From Thermorudis peleae (lineage in GTDB: Bacteria > Chloroflexota > Chloroflexia > Thermomicrobiales > Thermomicrobiaceae), in the NCBI RefSeq assembly GCF_000744775.1, contig NZ_JQMP01000003.1, forward strand, positions 1,178,001-1,242,000: a DNA stretch of 64,000 bases, read 5' to 3'. Made by a program: the position numbers and the translations under genes. Shown piece after piece: positions 1 through 7,865 of this stretch. The notes below the pieces were generated by a model. It saw nothing but the letters and a program-made list of their open reading frames with translations, ran no database searches and was not told the origin of the DNA. Each line of letters opens with the position of its first letter. Within the stretch, counting starts at the first letter, position 1.

Positions 1-30
1 ATAGCGTGTGTGCCGGTAGCGGGCATAGTC

Positions 31-465
31 TTATCGATGTCGACGCAATCGATCCCAGTATTCTCGAATACGCCAAAGCGATGAACGGCGGGTAAGTGAA
101 ATGTCGCGTCCGCGCCACTGCCGGCTTGATGGATACGCTGGTCTGCGGAAGTTCAACAGAATCGGTATGTAGAGGGCAAGCAGGGACAGGAGGGCAAACA
201 CTTGAGCCAGCCAATGGATCCAGTTGGTGACGATGAGAGCAAGGAAGACAAAGACAAATGCCCCCACATATCCTGTCCAGGCTGCAAGGTTGGCTGTGCG
301 CCACCATCGAGGAGCGCGAATTGGATGAGTCAAACGGTAGCGATAGAAGCGGAGACGTAGGCTGGTAATCTGGCGTAGCCAGCGGCGCCAGCGTGGCTCA
401 TGCTCCGCTTTTTCAAGGATCTCCAGGATTTGCTCTTCGAGGCGTGAGCGCTGTTTGTTTGCCAT
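31..465 (-). CDS. Small membrane protein of unknown function
   Basis: A 144-residue protein that I do not recognise. The start is the ATG at 465, with a GGAGG Shine-Dalgarno about 7 bases upstream; the frame stays open further upstream but that part overlaps the desulfurase gene. The N-terminus is charged and amphipathic (about residues 1-55, rich in Arg). Two hydrophobic segments follow at roughly residues 62-80 and 85-105, then a basic Arg/Trp-rich tail. This suggests an inner-membrane protein with both ends in the cytoplasm. It lies 13 bp after the cysteine desulfurase gene and is probably co-transcribed with it, but nothing in the sequence ties it to sulfur chemistry. Confidence 0.65.
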   Translation of the reverse strand: MANKQRSRLEEQILEILEKAEHEPRWRRWLRQITSLRLRFYRYRLTHPIRAPRWWRTANLAAWTGYVGAFVFVFLALIVTNWIHWLAQVFALLSLLALYIPILLNFRRPAYPSSRQWRGRDISLTRRSSLWRIREYWDRLRRHR

Positions 466-478
466 CGTGCTGCCTCCG

Positions 479-1642
479 CTAGCGCAGCTGAAGCGGTGTT
501 CGGGCAAGCTCCGCGACTGCTGCGATCGCTTGATCGATTTCTTCTTCAGTGGTAAAGAATCCCGGCGAAAAACGAACGGTGCCTCCAGGGAATGCACCAA
601 GCGCTTGACAGGCTTCTGGAGCACAATGAAGCCCAGTGCGACAGGCAATGCCGAAGGCCTGATCAAGGACTGTACCAATATCGACCGGTTCCCAGCCATC
701 GATCAGGAACGAGACAACAGCTACGCGGTGAACTGGATCGCGCGGGGCGAGAACGCGAACACCAGGAATGTCTGAGAGGCCATCGATAAGCCGTGCTGTA
801 AGCGCGCGTTCGTGGGCGGCAATACGGTCAATCCCAACTTCGAACAGGAAGTCGAGGGCAGCACCAAGGGCTGCAAGACCAACCGTGTTAACAGTGCCCG
901 CTTCGTAGCGAGCTGGCAGTTCACGAGGTTGCACGTCTTCTTCAGAGTTGATTCCCGTTCCACCCTCACGAATTGGTGAAAGTTCTGCGGGATCAAGCCA
1001 GGGGGCAAGTACCAACGCTCCGGTACCAGGAGGACCCATCAGAGCTTTGTGCCCCCCAAATGCCAGGAGATCTGCTCCTAGTGCTTCGATCGAGAAGGGC
1101 AGTGCACCGATCGTCTGCGCCGCGTCAACGAGCAGCAGTGCACCATGTGCATGCACAACGTCGGCGATTTCGCGAATCGGTTGGACTGCCCCGTTAACGT
1201 TCGAGGCATGCGTGACAACCACCAGCCGGGTGTTCGGCCGAAGTGCTGCCTTAATCTGTTCAGGTGCGACAAACCCTTCAGGGTCAGCTGACACTTTCGT
1301 CGTTGTCACGCCAATAGCCTCGAGCGCCCGCAGCGGACGCCGCACAGAGTTATGCTCCATTACCGTCGTGACTACGTGGTCGTTTGGTGAAAGGACGCCC
1401 TTGATGCCGAGGTTGAGGGCGTCAGTGGCGTTAAGTGTGAAGACGATCCGCTCTGGCTGGCTGAGGCCGATGAGCCGTGCCAGCTTCCGACGCGTCTCTT
1501 CAACAGCACGGCTCGCCTCGAGAGCCATCCGGTGCGCAGATCGACCGGGATTGGCTCCCGCTCGCTGCAAGAAAGAGCCAAGTGTCTCATAGACGGCTGG
1601 AGGCTTTGGCCAACTGGTAGCAGCATTGTCGAGGTAAATCAT
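479..1642 (-). CDS. Cysteine desulfurase-like PLP enzyme (class V aminotransferase fold)
   Basis: A 387-residue protein of the NifS/SufS/CsdA superfamily. These cytosolic PLP enzymes take sulfur from cysteine as an enzyme-bound persulfide. The N-terminus MIYLDNAATSWPKP is typical of the subfamily often annotated simply as cysteine desulfurase family protein. The PLP-binding lysine is in GGHKALMGPPGTG, the cofactor Asp/Gln/His region is in VDAAQTIGALPF, and a C-terminal Cys that could carry the persulfide lies in RTGLHCAPEAC. The length is normal. The gene follows the ThiF/MoeB-like gene by 9 bp on the same strand, which suggests a sulfur-transfer pair. The substrate carrier is unknown. Confidence 0.88.
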   Translation of the reverse strand: MIYLDNAATSWPKPPAVYETLGSFLQRAGANPGRSAHRMALEASRAVEETRRKLARLIGLSQPERIVFTLNATDALNLGIKGVLSPNDHVVTTVMEHNSVRRPLRALEAIGVTTTKVSADPEGFVAPEQIKAALRPNTRLVVVTHASNVNGAVQPIREIADVVHAHGALLLVDAAQTIGALPFSIEALGADLLAFGGHKALMGPPGTGALVLAPWLDPAELSPIREGGTGINSEEDVQPRELPARYEAGTVNTVGLAALGAALDFLFEVGIDRIAAHERALTARLIDGLSDIPGVRVLAPRDPVHRVAVVSFLIDGWEPVDIGTVLDQAFGIACRTGLHCAPEACQALGAFPGGTVRFSPGFFTTEEEIDQAIAAVAELARTPLQLR

Positions 1643-1651
1643 GGTTGCGAT

Positions 1652-2689
1652 TCACATTCCGATGTAACGCGCGTAGACGCTGCGTGCTTCGGTCGGATCG
1701 GTTGTGCCTTTCACGATCGCGCGGCCATCGGGGAACACAGTAAGTTCATACCGATCTGCCCGCAGTCGCAGCACGTACCGGTTATAGCTTACCGCACCAA
1801 CCTGGGTAAGGCGTGTGGCAAGTGCTGAAAGTGAGAGCGTGGCTGGGGGATACGGGACGACTTGGACGGCATCACGCCCGCACAGGTGCACCGTTTGGCT
1901 GGGGGTAGGGCCGGTGAGAAAATCAAACGTGTGTAGTCCACAACAAGGGCACTGGGGATCAGGGGAATTGAGAGGAATACGTGAACATTCAAGTGTCCAG
2001 CCATCTATTTGGAGTAATGATCCGTGGCAGGCTGCCGTATCCTCAATAAGAATTTTTATTGCTTCGCTCGCCTGAATCGCTGTTATCAGTGTAACCGCCG
2101 GACTGAAAACACCCACGGTATCGCACGTTGGAGCACTGCCTGGTGGTGGTGGATCACGAAAGAGGCAACGAAGACATGGAGTAATGCCGGGACGAATCGT
2201 CATCGTTGTTGCCATCGTTGCAACAACTCCACCGTAGATCCAGGGAATGCTATATTTTACCGCTACATCGTTTACGAGATAGCGCAGTTCAAAGTTGTCG
2301 CTGCCATCGATGATCACGTTGACGTCGCGCACAAGCTGTTCGATCGTATTCGAATTGATATCGACCACGATTGGCTCAATCACCACATCGCTGTTCACTC
2401 TGGCAAGGTGGTTCGCTGCAGCGACAGCTTTGGGCAATCCTTCTTCGAGGTCTTGTTCGTCATAAAGCGCTTGCCGCTGAAGATTCGTAAGTTCCACAAC
2501 GTCGCGGTCGACGAGGCGCAAAAACCCAACACCTGCACGGGTAAGCAGTTCCGCGACATGGGATCCTAATGCACCAACGCCGAGGATGGCGACGCGCGCC
2601 TGACGAAGTCGTTCCTGGCCAGCGAGACCAATCTGCGGCAGGATGATCTGGCGGTGATAGCGCTGTTGCGTTGATGAGGCTGTCGTCAT
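1652..2689 (-). CDS. ThiF/MoeB/HesA family adenylyltransferase (E1-like)
   Basis: A 345-residue E1-like enzyme. This family adenylates the C-terminal Gly-Gly of a ubiquitin-fold sulfur carrier such as ThiS or MoaD. The nucleotide-binding loop GVGALGSHVAELL lies near residue 36 and is followed by RLVDRDVVELTNLQRQ, the family's ATP-binding signature. The zinc ligands are CLRC (about residue 180) and CPCC (about residue 250). The last 90 residues or so form an extra C-terminal segment that is not a rhodanese domain; it has no obvious catalytic Cys. It heads a minus-strand cluster with the cysteine desulfurase. No ThiS or MoaD gene is in the window, so thiamine versus molybdopterin use cannot be decided, although mobA occurs elsewhere in the window. 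Confidence 0.88.
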   Translation of the reverse strand: MTTASSTQQRYHRQIILPQIGLAGQERLRQARVAILGVGALGSHVAELLTRAGVGFLRLVDRDVVELTNLQRQALYDEQDLEEGLPKAVAAANHLARVNSDVVIEPIVVDINSNTIEQLVRDVNVIIDGSDNFELRYLVNDVAVKYSIPWIYGGVVATMATTMTIRPGITPCLRCLFRDPPPPGSAPTCDTVGVFSPAVTLITAIQASEAIKILIEDTAACHGSLLQIDGWTLECSRIPLNSPDPQCPCCGLHTFDFLTGPTPSQTVHLCGRDAVQVVPYPPATLSLSALATRLTQVGAVSYNRYVLRLRADRYELTVFPDGRAIVKGTTDPTEARSVYARYIGM

Positions 2690-2733
2690 ATTCGCTCCTT
2701 ACAACTCGCTACGTATATGGTACAGTTGCCAAT

Positions 2734-2755
2734 GCCTTTGCCCAACGGCAAAGGC
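2734..2755 (+). promoter_or_regulatory. Hairpin covering the Shine-Dalgarno of the next gene
   Basis: Arms GCCTTTGCC (2734-2742) and GGCAAAGGC (2747-2755) are perfect complements separated by a 4-base loop. The 3' arm includes most of the AAGGCGGT Shine-Dalgarno (2751-2758) that serves the ATG at 2765. In RNA this would mask the ribosome site. That is seen directly; a regulatory role is inferred. Confidence 0.5.
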
Positions 2756-2764
2756 GGTAGAAAC

Positions 2765-3280
2765 ATGTCATTTGGGAGGCCATTCCTCGTGATGAATAGC
2801 TCACTTGTGCGTTTTACCGTTGTTGATCCCAATGGGGCAACGAGCTTTCTCGGACCGGGTCATGTGATCAAGATGCTTGCTGCAGCGTGCAGCCGCAACC
2901 CTCGCACGCTGCAGGACTTGCTTGAATTTACCCGGCCGTATGATCCCGATTTTGTTAGCGAGGTCCGTCGGGGACTGGCTATTTTCGATGAACACAATAC
3001 GCCCGATGATCTGTCGGCCTTTCAAGCCGTTGTCGAGCGGCAGTCTCCTGATACACTGCCGCCATTTCGGGTCTTTGATGACCTGACACGTGATCTGAGT
3101 CTGCGTCCGGCGCGATTAGGACTAGTTCTCTATAACTTGAAGGCACGCCGCATCGTCCAGCTCGTCAATTCCTATGGCGCGCTGTTACGTGAGGATCGAG
3201 GTCGTATTCGGCGCTCCGGTCAGCCAACGCCTGTCCTCTACTCCTATCAATTACCGCATGAATGGCAAATTGTGCCTTAA
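2765..3280 (+). CDS. Conserved-looking protein of unknown function
   Basis: A protein of 171 residues that I do not recognise. The ATG at 2765 is chosen because AAGGCGGT sits 6 bases upstream; an ATG at 2792 (FLV-MNSSLVRF) with GGGAGG before it is an alternative. There is no signal peptide and no membrane segment. The body looks alpha-helical and charged, with helices such as GHVIKMLAAACSRN and PARLGLVLYNLKARRIVQLVN. It ends in QLPHEWQIVP. It is transcribed away from the ThiF-like gene, and its stop overlaps the end of tyrA by 4 bp in a convergent arrangement. Confidence 0.65.
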   Translation: MSFGRPFLVMNSSLVRFTVVDPNGATSFLGPGHVIKMLAAACSRNPRTLQDLLEFTRPYDPDFVSEVRRGLAIFDEHNTPDDLSAFQAVVERQSPDTLPPFRVFDDLTRDLSLRPARLGLVLYNLKARRIVQLVNSYGALLREDRGRIRRSGQPTPVLYSYQLPHEWQIVP

Positions 3281-4341
3281 GACCGCTCTTCTGCCGCGCG
3301 TTCGTCGTCACGACGCTGACTTGGCGGCTGCCGTGACTGGCGGGTGTCAACCCGTGGACGCCGAAAGAGGCTCCCAAGGAACATCTGCTGCATTTGTTGG
3401 CCGAGGGAGAGCGAGGCGAGCTCATTCGCGGTCTGCTGCGTGAGTTCGCCTGGCCGACGTTCTTGCGTAGCCCACTCAGCACGGGCATCGCGCACAGAGA
3501 CAAAGAGTTGGTGGAGCTCTTGTTGTGCCTCTTCAGTGTTTTGGGCAATGAGGTCGCGAAGGTGTGAAAGCTCGGTAATCGTTCGGTCGAGCCATCGGAC
3601 GATCTGCTGCGAGTTCGTGGCACAGATGTCGCGATACATCTCGGGGCTCCCCCCGGCGAGGCGTGTGGCGTCCCGAAAGCCGCTGGCCGTGAGTTTCCGG
3701 ATATCCCGCCATGCGGGGTCTTGGCTCACTGTATGCATGAGACCGACAGCTAACAAAAATGGAACGTGGCTAATTGCTGCAACGTAGCTATCGTGTTCCT
3801 CGGGATCGATGAAGAGCGGTTCGGCTCCGAGTGCACTGATGAGTCCAAGGACCGTTTGAATTGCTGTCTCACTCGCGGTTACAAGTGGACTCACACACCA
3901 GGTTGCGCCCTGAAACAGGTCGGCATCGGCACCCTCAATACTCTGGGTTTTGCCAGCCATTGGATGTCCACCGACGAAGGGGATCGTTGGCGGCAAGATG
4001 GTTTTTGCCCAATTCAGAACTGCCGCTTTTGTGCTCGCTGTATCAGTAACAACCGTTCCTTCACGAGCATGATCAGCGATGGCGTGAAACAGTTCGGGAA
4101 ATGTGCTGACTGGTGTTGCAAGGATGATCAGGTCGCCCTGCTCAAGAGCTTCGCTGAGTCGCCAAACAGTTCGGTCGACGGCGTGAATCTTTTTTGCATA
4201 TTGCTGATGGGCTAAATCGATATCAAATCCAATGACTTCAAGCGTTGCCGGTCGTTTTCCGCCGTCACTTGCCCATCGTCGGAGGCCAAGCCCAATCGAA
4301 CCGCCAATCAATCCAAGGCCAATAATCGTCACACGTTGCAT
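3277..4341 (-). CDS. tyrA: Prephenate dehydrogenase
   Basis: A 354-residue NAD(P)-dependent dehydrogenase of tyrosine biosynthesis, oxidising prephenate to 4-hydroxyphenylpyruvate (possibly also arogenate). The Rossmann motif GLGLIGGSIGLGLRR starts at about residue 8. The TyrA-typical segments ILATPVSTFPE, VVTDTASTKAAV and VGGHPMAGK (with the conserved His) follow, and EEHDSYVAAISHVPFLLA is the substrate-side helix. The C-terminal 35 residues are basic and probably disordered, with no ACT domain. No other aromatic-pathway gene is nearby. The SH3-domain gene lies 18 bp upstream on the same strand, so the two may share a transcript. Confidence 0.93.
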   Translation of the reverse strand: MQRVTIIGLGLIGGSIGLGLRRWASDGGKRPATLEVIGFDIDLAHQQYAKKIHAVDRTVWRLSEALEQGDLIILATPVSTFPELFHAIADHAREGTVVTDTASTKAAVLNWAKTILPPTIPFVGGHPMAGKTQSIEGADADLFQGATWCVSPLVTASETAIQTVLGLISALGAEPLFIDPEEHDSYVAAISHVPFLLAVGLMHTVSQDPAWRDIRKLTASGFRDATRLAGGSPEMYRDICATNSQQIVRWLDRTITELSHLRDLIAQNTEEAQQELHQLFVSVRDARAEWATQERRPGELTQQTANELASLSLGQQMQQMFLGSLFRRPRVDTRQSRQPPSQRRDDERAAEERS

Positions 4342-4359
4342 GGTTCCCTCGCTTCGTGT

Positions 4360-4869
4360 CTAGGGATTCAGCGATTCAAGGTCAATACTGCGGATCCACC
4401 CCTGGGTGCCGTCCTGGAGTGCAAGATGGAGCCACGTTGCTCCTCCAGCTTGCTGGGTTTCTCCCAAAAACTGAAGCGGAGTTCCTGGATCGAGGACACG
4501 AACAACGTCGAAGTTTGTTCCCGGGCCTGCTCGCAGATTCACCGCCTCGTTACCAGCGACGCGATGCGTGGCTTTCCACGCCGCTGCCGTTGGTGTTGCC
4601 GGAGGGCGTGAGGGTGTTGGCGTGGAAGCCGTACTTGGGATTGGCGTGGGGCTTGCAAGCAGCGTCGCTGAACGTGTTGCCGTTGTCGGCGTAACGACTG
4701 GCGCTCGTGGTACGAAGTCACGAAAGAGTGGATCAAGTCGGACGTATGCCCAAATAAATGCGAACAAGGCGACAGCAATGGTGATCACAAGCGTTATGGC
4801 GATGAACAAACCCGACTGGCGTGAGCGCTGGCGAATTCGGCTGCTCAGGTCTTGCTCAATCATGGACAT
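4360..4869 (-). CDS. Membrane-anchored SH3-domain protein
   Basis: A 169-residue protein. The N-terminus has a short basic cytoplasmic part and one transmembrane helix (about residues 19-42, LFIAITLVITIAVALFAFIW). A Pro/Thr/Ala-rich linker runs to about residue 100. It ends in a bacterial SH3 (SH3b) domain with the typical AVNLRAGPGTNFDVV and GTPLQFLGE motifs and a final WLHL...GWIRS. Such domains bind peptidoglycan or other surface ligands, so an extracytoplasmic position is expected. An in-frame ATG at 4863 is an alternative start. The actual ligand is not evident. Confidence 0.8.
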   Translation of the reverse strand: MSMIEQDLSSRIRQRSRQSGLFIAITLVITIAVALFAFIWAYVRLDPLFRDFVPRAPVVTPTTATRSATLLASPTPIPSTASTPTPSRPPATPTAAAWKATHRVAGNEAVNLRAGPGTNFDVVRVLDPGTPLQFLGETQQAGGATWLHLALQDGTQGWIRSIDLESLNP

Positions 4870-4937
4870 CGTGCTGCCCCAGTACTCCTTGCAGCGCTAC
4901 ACGACGCTCAACAGGTGGAGTATATGACAGTCTGCTG

Positions 4938-5714
4938 CTACTGTGCTTGTGCAACTGCTAACATAATCGGACTCTCGTCAACGAGCGGATCGAGTTGGTA
5001 TGAGCCATATACCGCTTCAAGCGCAAAGCCCGTTTCTTCAAGGAGCAATACTAACTCGTACCGATGCACATAACGAAGCTGATACTCGACTGCCTCACGC
5101 GAAACCGGACCTCCGCTGACCGGATGTCGATCATAGAGAAGCGTAACGGCGATGCGTTGCTCAGCAGCAATGACACGGCGGGTACTCCACCGGTATACCA
5201 GCTCATTTGGCGCACGATGCCATGGTCCTTCAAGTTCGCTTCGCCCATCCCAACTGGTAAGCTGGGAGGGGGTTGGGTGCAGCACATCAAGAAGCAGTAA
5301 CCCACCAGGAACAAGAACCCGGTGCACTTCGCTGAGGGCTTGACGCTGTTCCTCCAAAGTAAGCAGGTGCAGGAATCCGTTAATTGCCCAGATAGCTAAC
5401 CGAAATGTTCCTGATGGAAGTGGCTCGAGATGTACGACATCAGTTTGATACAAAGCGATGTCAGCAAAACCAGCGGCATGGAGCCGTTGTCGTGCACGGG
5501 CAAGCATGGCAGGGGAACGGTCAACCCCGACAACCGTAAACCCTGCTCGCGCGAGCGGAAGGAGTAATCGACCTGTCCCACAGCCGAGTTCTAAAATTGG
5601 AGATCCAGTCCGTTGGGCAAAAGCCAAGTAGAGGTCGATATCCTCGGCAAAATCCTCGAACTCGAGATCATAATACAGTGCGATGCGCTCGTATGGATCC
5701 ACCATGCCATTCAT
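4938..5714 (-). CDS. Class I SAM-dependent methyltransferase
   Basis: About 258 residues. Motif I of the SAM-binding fold is ILELGCGTGRLLLPLA, the acidic ribose-binding position is in VVGVDRSPAML, and post-I/II segments include GTFRLAIWAINGFLHLL and VLVPGGLLLLDVLHP. The start is uncertain: the frame is open to a GTG at 5768, but the ATG at 5714 or 5705 begins where conserved sequence begins (DPYERIALYYD), and none has a clear Shine-Dalgarno. The gene is divergent from smpB. The methyl acceptor cannot be deduced; a small-molecule methyltransferase is the usual role of this subfamily. Confidence 0.82.
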   Translation of the reverse strand: MNGMVDPYERIALYYDLEFEDFAEDIDLYLAFAQRTGSPILELGCGTGRLLLPLARAGFTVVGVDRSPAMLARARQRLHAAGFADIALYQTDVVHLEPLPSGTFRLAIWAINGFLHLLTLEEQRQALSEVHRVLVPGGLLLLDVLHPTPSQLTSWDGRSELEGPWHRAPNELVYRWSTRRVIAAEQRIAVTLLYDRHPVSGGPVSREAVEYQLRYVHRYELVLLLEETGFALEAVYGSYQLDPLVDESPIMLAVAQAQ

Positions 5715-5792
5715 GTGCCGAAGTATACTCGAAGGATCATTCTGCGTTGTGTCTGGACGCGGCAACACCTGATGGAAAAACGCGGAGGGGGT

Positions 5793-6278
5793 ATGGCAAA
5801 AGGGACAACACCATCCCAGCGATCAGATGAGCGCGTTATCACCGTTAATCGTCGCGCGTTTCACGATTATGACATTGAAGAAGAGCTTGAGGCCGGAATT
5901 CAGTTAACTGGCTCGGAAATTAAGTCAATCCGGGCTGGCCGGGTAAATCTTCGTGATGCCTATGCTCGTATTGAGAATGGTGAACTCTGGCTCATTGGAG
6001 CGCACATCTCGCCCTACGCGCAGGCCAGCGGTCGCTTCCAACATGATCCCGATCGCCCGCGGAAGCTATTAGTGCATCGCAACGAGTTGGACTACCTCCG
6101 TAGTAAGACTGAGGCCAAGGGGTATACTCTCGTGCCACTCCGGTTAGCGATTCGGCATGGATTAGCAAAAGTGGATTTGGGTATTGCTCGGGGCCGGAAG
6201 AAGTATGACAAGCGTGCGGTGATCGCCGAGCGTGAGGCTCAGCGTGAAATGGAACGAGCACTGCGACATCGGTGGTAA
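5793..6278 (+). CDS. smpB: SsrA-binding protein SmpB
   Basis: A 161-residue protein that binds the tRNA-like part of tmRNA and carries it to stalled ribosomes. Hallmarks are VNRRAFHDYDIEEELEAGI, LTGSEIKSIRAGRVNLRDAYARI and the C-terminal GLAKVDLGIARGRKKYDKR with a basic tail. The ATG at 5793 has GGAGG 4-5 bases upstream; the frame extends further upstream but without family similarity. Its partner ssrA lies about 420 bp downstream on the same strand, so both parts of the rescue system sit together. Confidence 0.97.
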   Translation: MAKGTTPSQRSDERVITVNRRAFHDYDIEEELEAGIQLTGSEIKSIRAGRVNLRDAYARIENGELWLIGAHISPYAQASGRFQHDPDRPRKLLVHRNELDYLRSKTEAKGYTLVPLRLAIRHGLAKVDLGIARGRKKYDKRAVIAEREAQREMERALRHRW

Positions 6279-6622
6279 CGCCCGTCTCGCAACTAAGGTC
6301 GATACGTCTACGGCACAGTGCTGGGGCGGAGACGTTTTCCAGATTGTTGATAATTTTCTCTCCTGCATATGCATAATCACGAAGCGCCATCATTGCTCGG
6401 TTGAGAGGGTTAACTCCGTTGCGGTATGTCATGGATACTAAAAGCGACCTGCTGTCCAGCTATTTGTCCGTTTCCTCTGCTCACACCTTCCTGGTCGCTT
6501 GGGTTGCTGCACTGGCTCATAATGTTGGTTCTACTCGCGTTGTGGGCTTGGCTGGATAGCGACTGGATTACTTACAAAGCGCCAGCGTTGTCTGTTTGAT
6601 GGACAATGAGATGGAGAGGAAG
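6279..6622. other. Intergenic region between smpB and ssrA
   Basis: About 340 bases without a supported gene. Short open frames here lack Shine-Dalgarno sites and family-like sequence. I see no strong hairpin or repeat; the promoter of ssrA follows at its 3' end. Confidence 0.5.
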
Positions 6623-6652
6623 TGGACACACGGAAGAGGATTGCTGTATACT
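6623..6652 (+). promoter_or_regulatory. Sigma-70-type promoter of ssrA
   Basis: TGGACA (6623-6628) and TATACT (6647-6652) are separated by 18 bases, with a TG directly before the -10 box. Transcription would start near 6659, about 40 bases before the mature tmRNA 5' end, consistent with a leader removed by RNase P. Confidence 0.7.
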
Positions 6653-6697
6653 GGAGTGTGCTGCGCGAAGTGACGCGCTGTACTTGTGTCGAGACCT

Positions 6698-7052
6698 GGG
6701 GATGACCGGTTTCGACAGGGCTGTAGGTGCGAGGATTGCAGGCCGAGGTCGCCCACGAACTCGTAAAAAGGGGCAGCAAAGTAACTGGCGAGCCTGAACT
6801 GGCTCTGGCCGCCTAATTAACTGAGCGGCCACGTCTGCCCGAGCCCTTCCCCGGTGGGCGAGGAGCAGGCGTCGCAAAACCGGGGTGCTGTGTGCTCAAT
6901 GCCGGTGCGAGCACACCTACAGATTTCATCCGGCGTAGCTGAGCAAGATCCTGCCAGTGGGAGCTTGCCAGCGGATATGGGAACACTGGCTAAGCCTGTA
7001 GGATATCCTCGGCTGAACGCTCTGGACGGGGGTTCGACTCCCCCCATCTCCA
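6698..7052 (+). ncRNA. ssrA: Transfer-messenger RNA (tmRNA)
   Basis: About 355 nt. The 5' end GGGGATGACCGGTTTCGACAG and the 3' T-arm/acceptor GGGGGTTCGACTCCCCC-CATCTCC-A form the tRNA-like domain; GGGGATG pairs with CATCTCC including one G-U. The CCA is not encoded (the sequence continues CGA). The tag reading frame ends in CTG GCT CTG GCC GCC TAA (stop 6814-6816), giving a LALAA end. Reading back, the likely resume codon is GGC at 6772 and the tag GSKVTGEPELALAA; the exact resume codon is inferred. One-piece tmRNA, not permuted. smpB is immediately upstream. Confidence 0.96.
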
Positions 7053-7057
7053 CGAAC

Positions 7058-7106
7058 AACCCAGCGGCTGGAGAGTTATCCATCCAGCCGCTGGGTTTTG
7101 CTTTTA
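7058..7106 (+). terminator. Intrinsic terminator of ssrA
   Basis: A perfect 15-bp stem, AACCCAGCGGCTGGA (7058-7072) with TCCAGCCGCTGGGTT (7083-7097) and a 10-base loop, is followed by a T-rich tract TTGCTTTT. It begins 6 bases after the tmRNA. Confidence 0.92.
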
Positions 7107-7112
7107 ATGGGT

Positions 7113-7346
7113 TTAATGGGTCACTGCATGGAGTTCGATGATGTCACCATGACGGCGGACAGTGAACAGCGTACCGCCATAGTGGATACGTTCTCCATCT
7201 TGTATCGAAGCCGGGATACGAACGATCGGCGAGCTCACATGGATTCGCACGGGCCGACGGGCGCGGGCCGTACTGGTTGGTACACGGTTGATTCCCCAAG
7301 GGGGATTTTCGCCACATCGCGGACAATATCCCATTGCCCACCCCAT
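7113..7346 (-). CDS. Small CxxC protein of unknown function
   Basis: A 77-residue protein that I do not recognise. Near the N-terminus it has GYCPRCGENPPWG, a single CxxC knuckle that could be half of a zinc site or bind metal in a dimer. The rest is a short beta-rich segment (RRPVRIHVSSPIVRIPASI ... GGTLFTVRRHGDIIEL). The start at 7346 has GAGG 5 bases upstream; the next ATG at 7334 directly before the CxxC is possible. It ends close to the ssrA terminator in a convergent arrangement. Confidence 0.5.
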   Translation of the reverse strand: MGWAMGYCPRCGENPPWGINRVPTSTARARRPVRIHVSSPIVRIPASIQDGERIHYGGTLFTVRRHGDIIELHAVTH

Positions 7347-7393
7347 CCTTTCCTCGCCGTCCGTTTTCTATCATACATGTCAACCCTGACCCA

Positions 7394-7780
7394 TTAGGCA
7401 ACACGGCGTCGCTGGCTTGCCAGTGCGCCGAGGTATGCGCCAGTCATACTGAATACCCCGATGTAGAGCGCCCCAAAAATGCCAAAGAAAATGAACGCAG
7501 CGGTCTCGAGGCGAGGCAAAATATGAAGCATCCGAAGGAGAAACGGAGCAGGCAAGCCGATGCCGAGCGCGAGGACGATGCCAAGAATCACGGCTTCGCT
7601 TGTCCGCAGCCGTAGCACTGCACCGGCAACAAAGCCCCCAATAATCGGGCCGAAGATGCCGGTAACGAAGTGAATGCCTGGCGGAAGAAGGGCAAGAAGC
7701 GAAACAGCAGCCCCAATCGCAATGGCCGCGATAATATGCAGGGGGCGGACACCACTCTGTGATTTTCTGGATTCATTCAT
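7394..7780 (-). CDS. Small multi-pass membrane protein
   Basis: About 128 residues with three or four hydrophobic segments, for example LHIIAAIAIGAAVSLLALL, GIFGPIIGGFVAGAVL, AVILGIVLALGIGLPAPFL and AAFIFFGIFGALYIGVFSM, and a short basic C-terminus. Glycine-rich helices suggest a compact bundle, but I do not recognise the family. The ATG at 7780 is preceded by GGAGGA at a slightly long distance. It is divergent from marR, and the 29-bp palindrome lies between them, so it may be a target of that regulator. Confidence 0.65.
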   Translation of the reverse strand: MNESRKSQSGVRPLHIIAAIAIGAAVSLLALLPPGIHFVTGIFGPIIGGFVAGAVLRLRTSEAVILGIVLALGIGLPAPFLLRMLHILPRLETAAFIFFGIFGALYIGVFSMTGAYLGALASQRRRVA

Positions 7781-7826
7781 GGCTTCATGATCCTCCAACC
7801 GCTACCAGCCTACAACACTTGTCATG

Positions 7827-7855
7827 TCAATTATATCGTATTACGATATAATTGA
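7827..7855. promoter_or_regulatory. Perfect 29-bp palindrome, candidate MarR operator
   Basis: The arms TCAATTATATCGTA and TACGATATAATTGA are exact reverse complements around a single central T. It lies between marR (start 7866) and the divergent membrane protein (start 7780), contains TATAAT on both strands, and its left edge overlaps TTGACA on the minus strand (7825-7830). Self-regulation by MarR is inferred from position and symmetry. Confidence 0.75.
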
Positions 7856-7865
7856 GGGGGTGGCG

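Noticed and set aside
6431-6559. A 42-codon open frame starting MDTKSDLLSS between smpB and ssrA
   Set aside because: No Shine-Dalgarno and no recognisable pattern; it ends just before the ssrA promoter and looks like chance.
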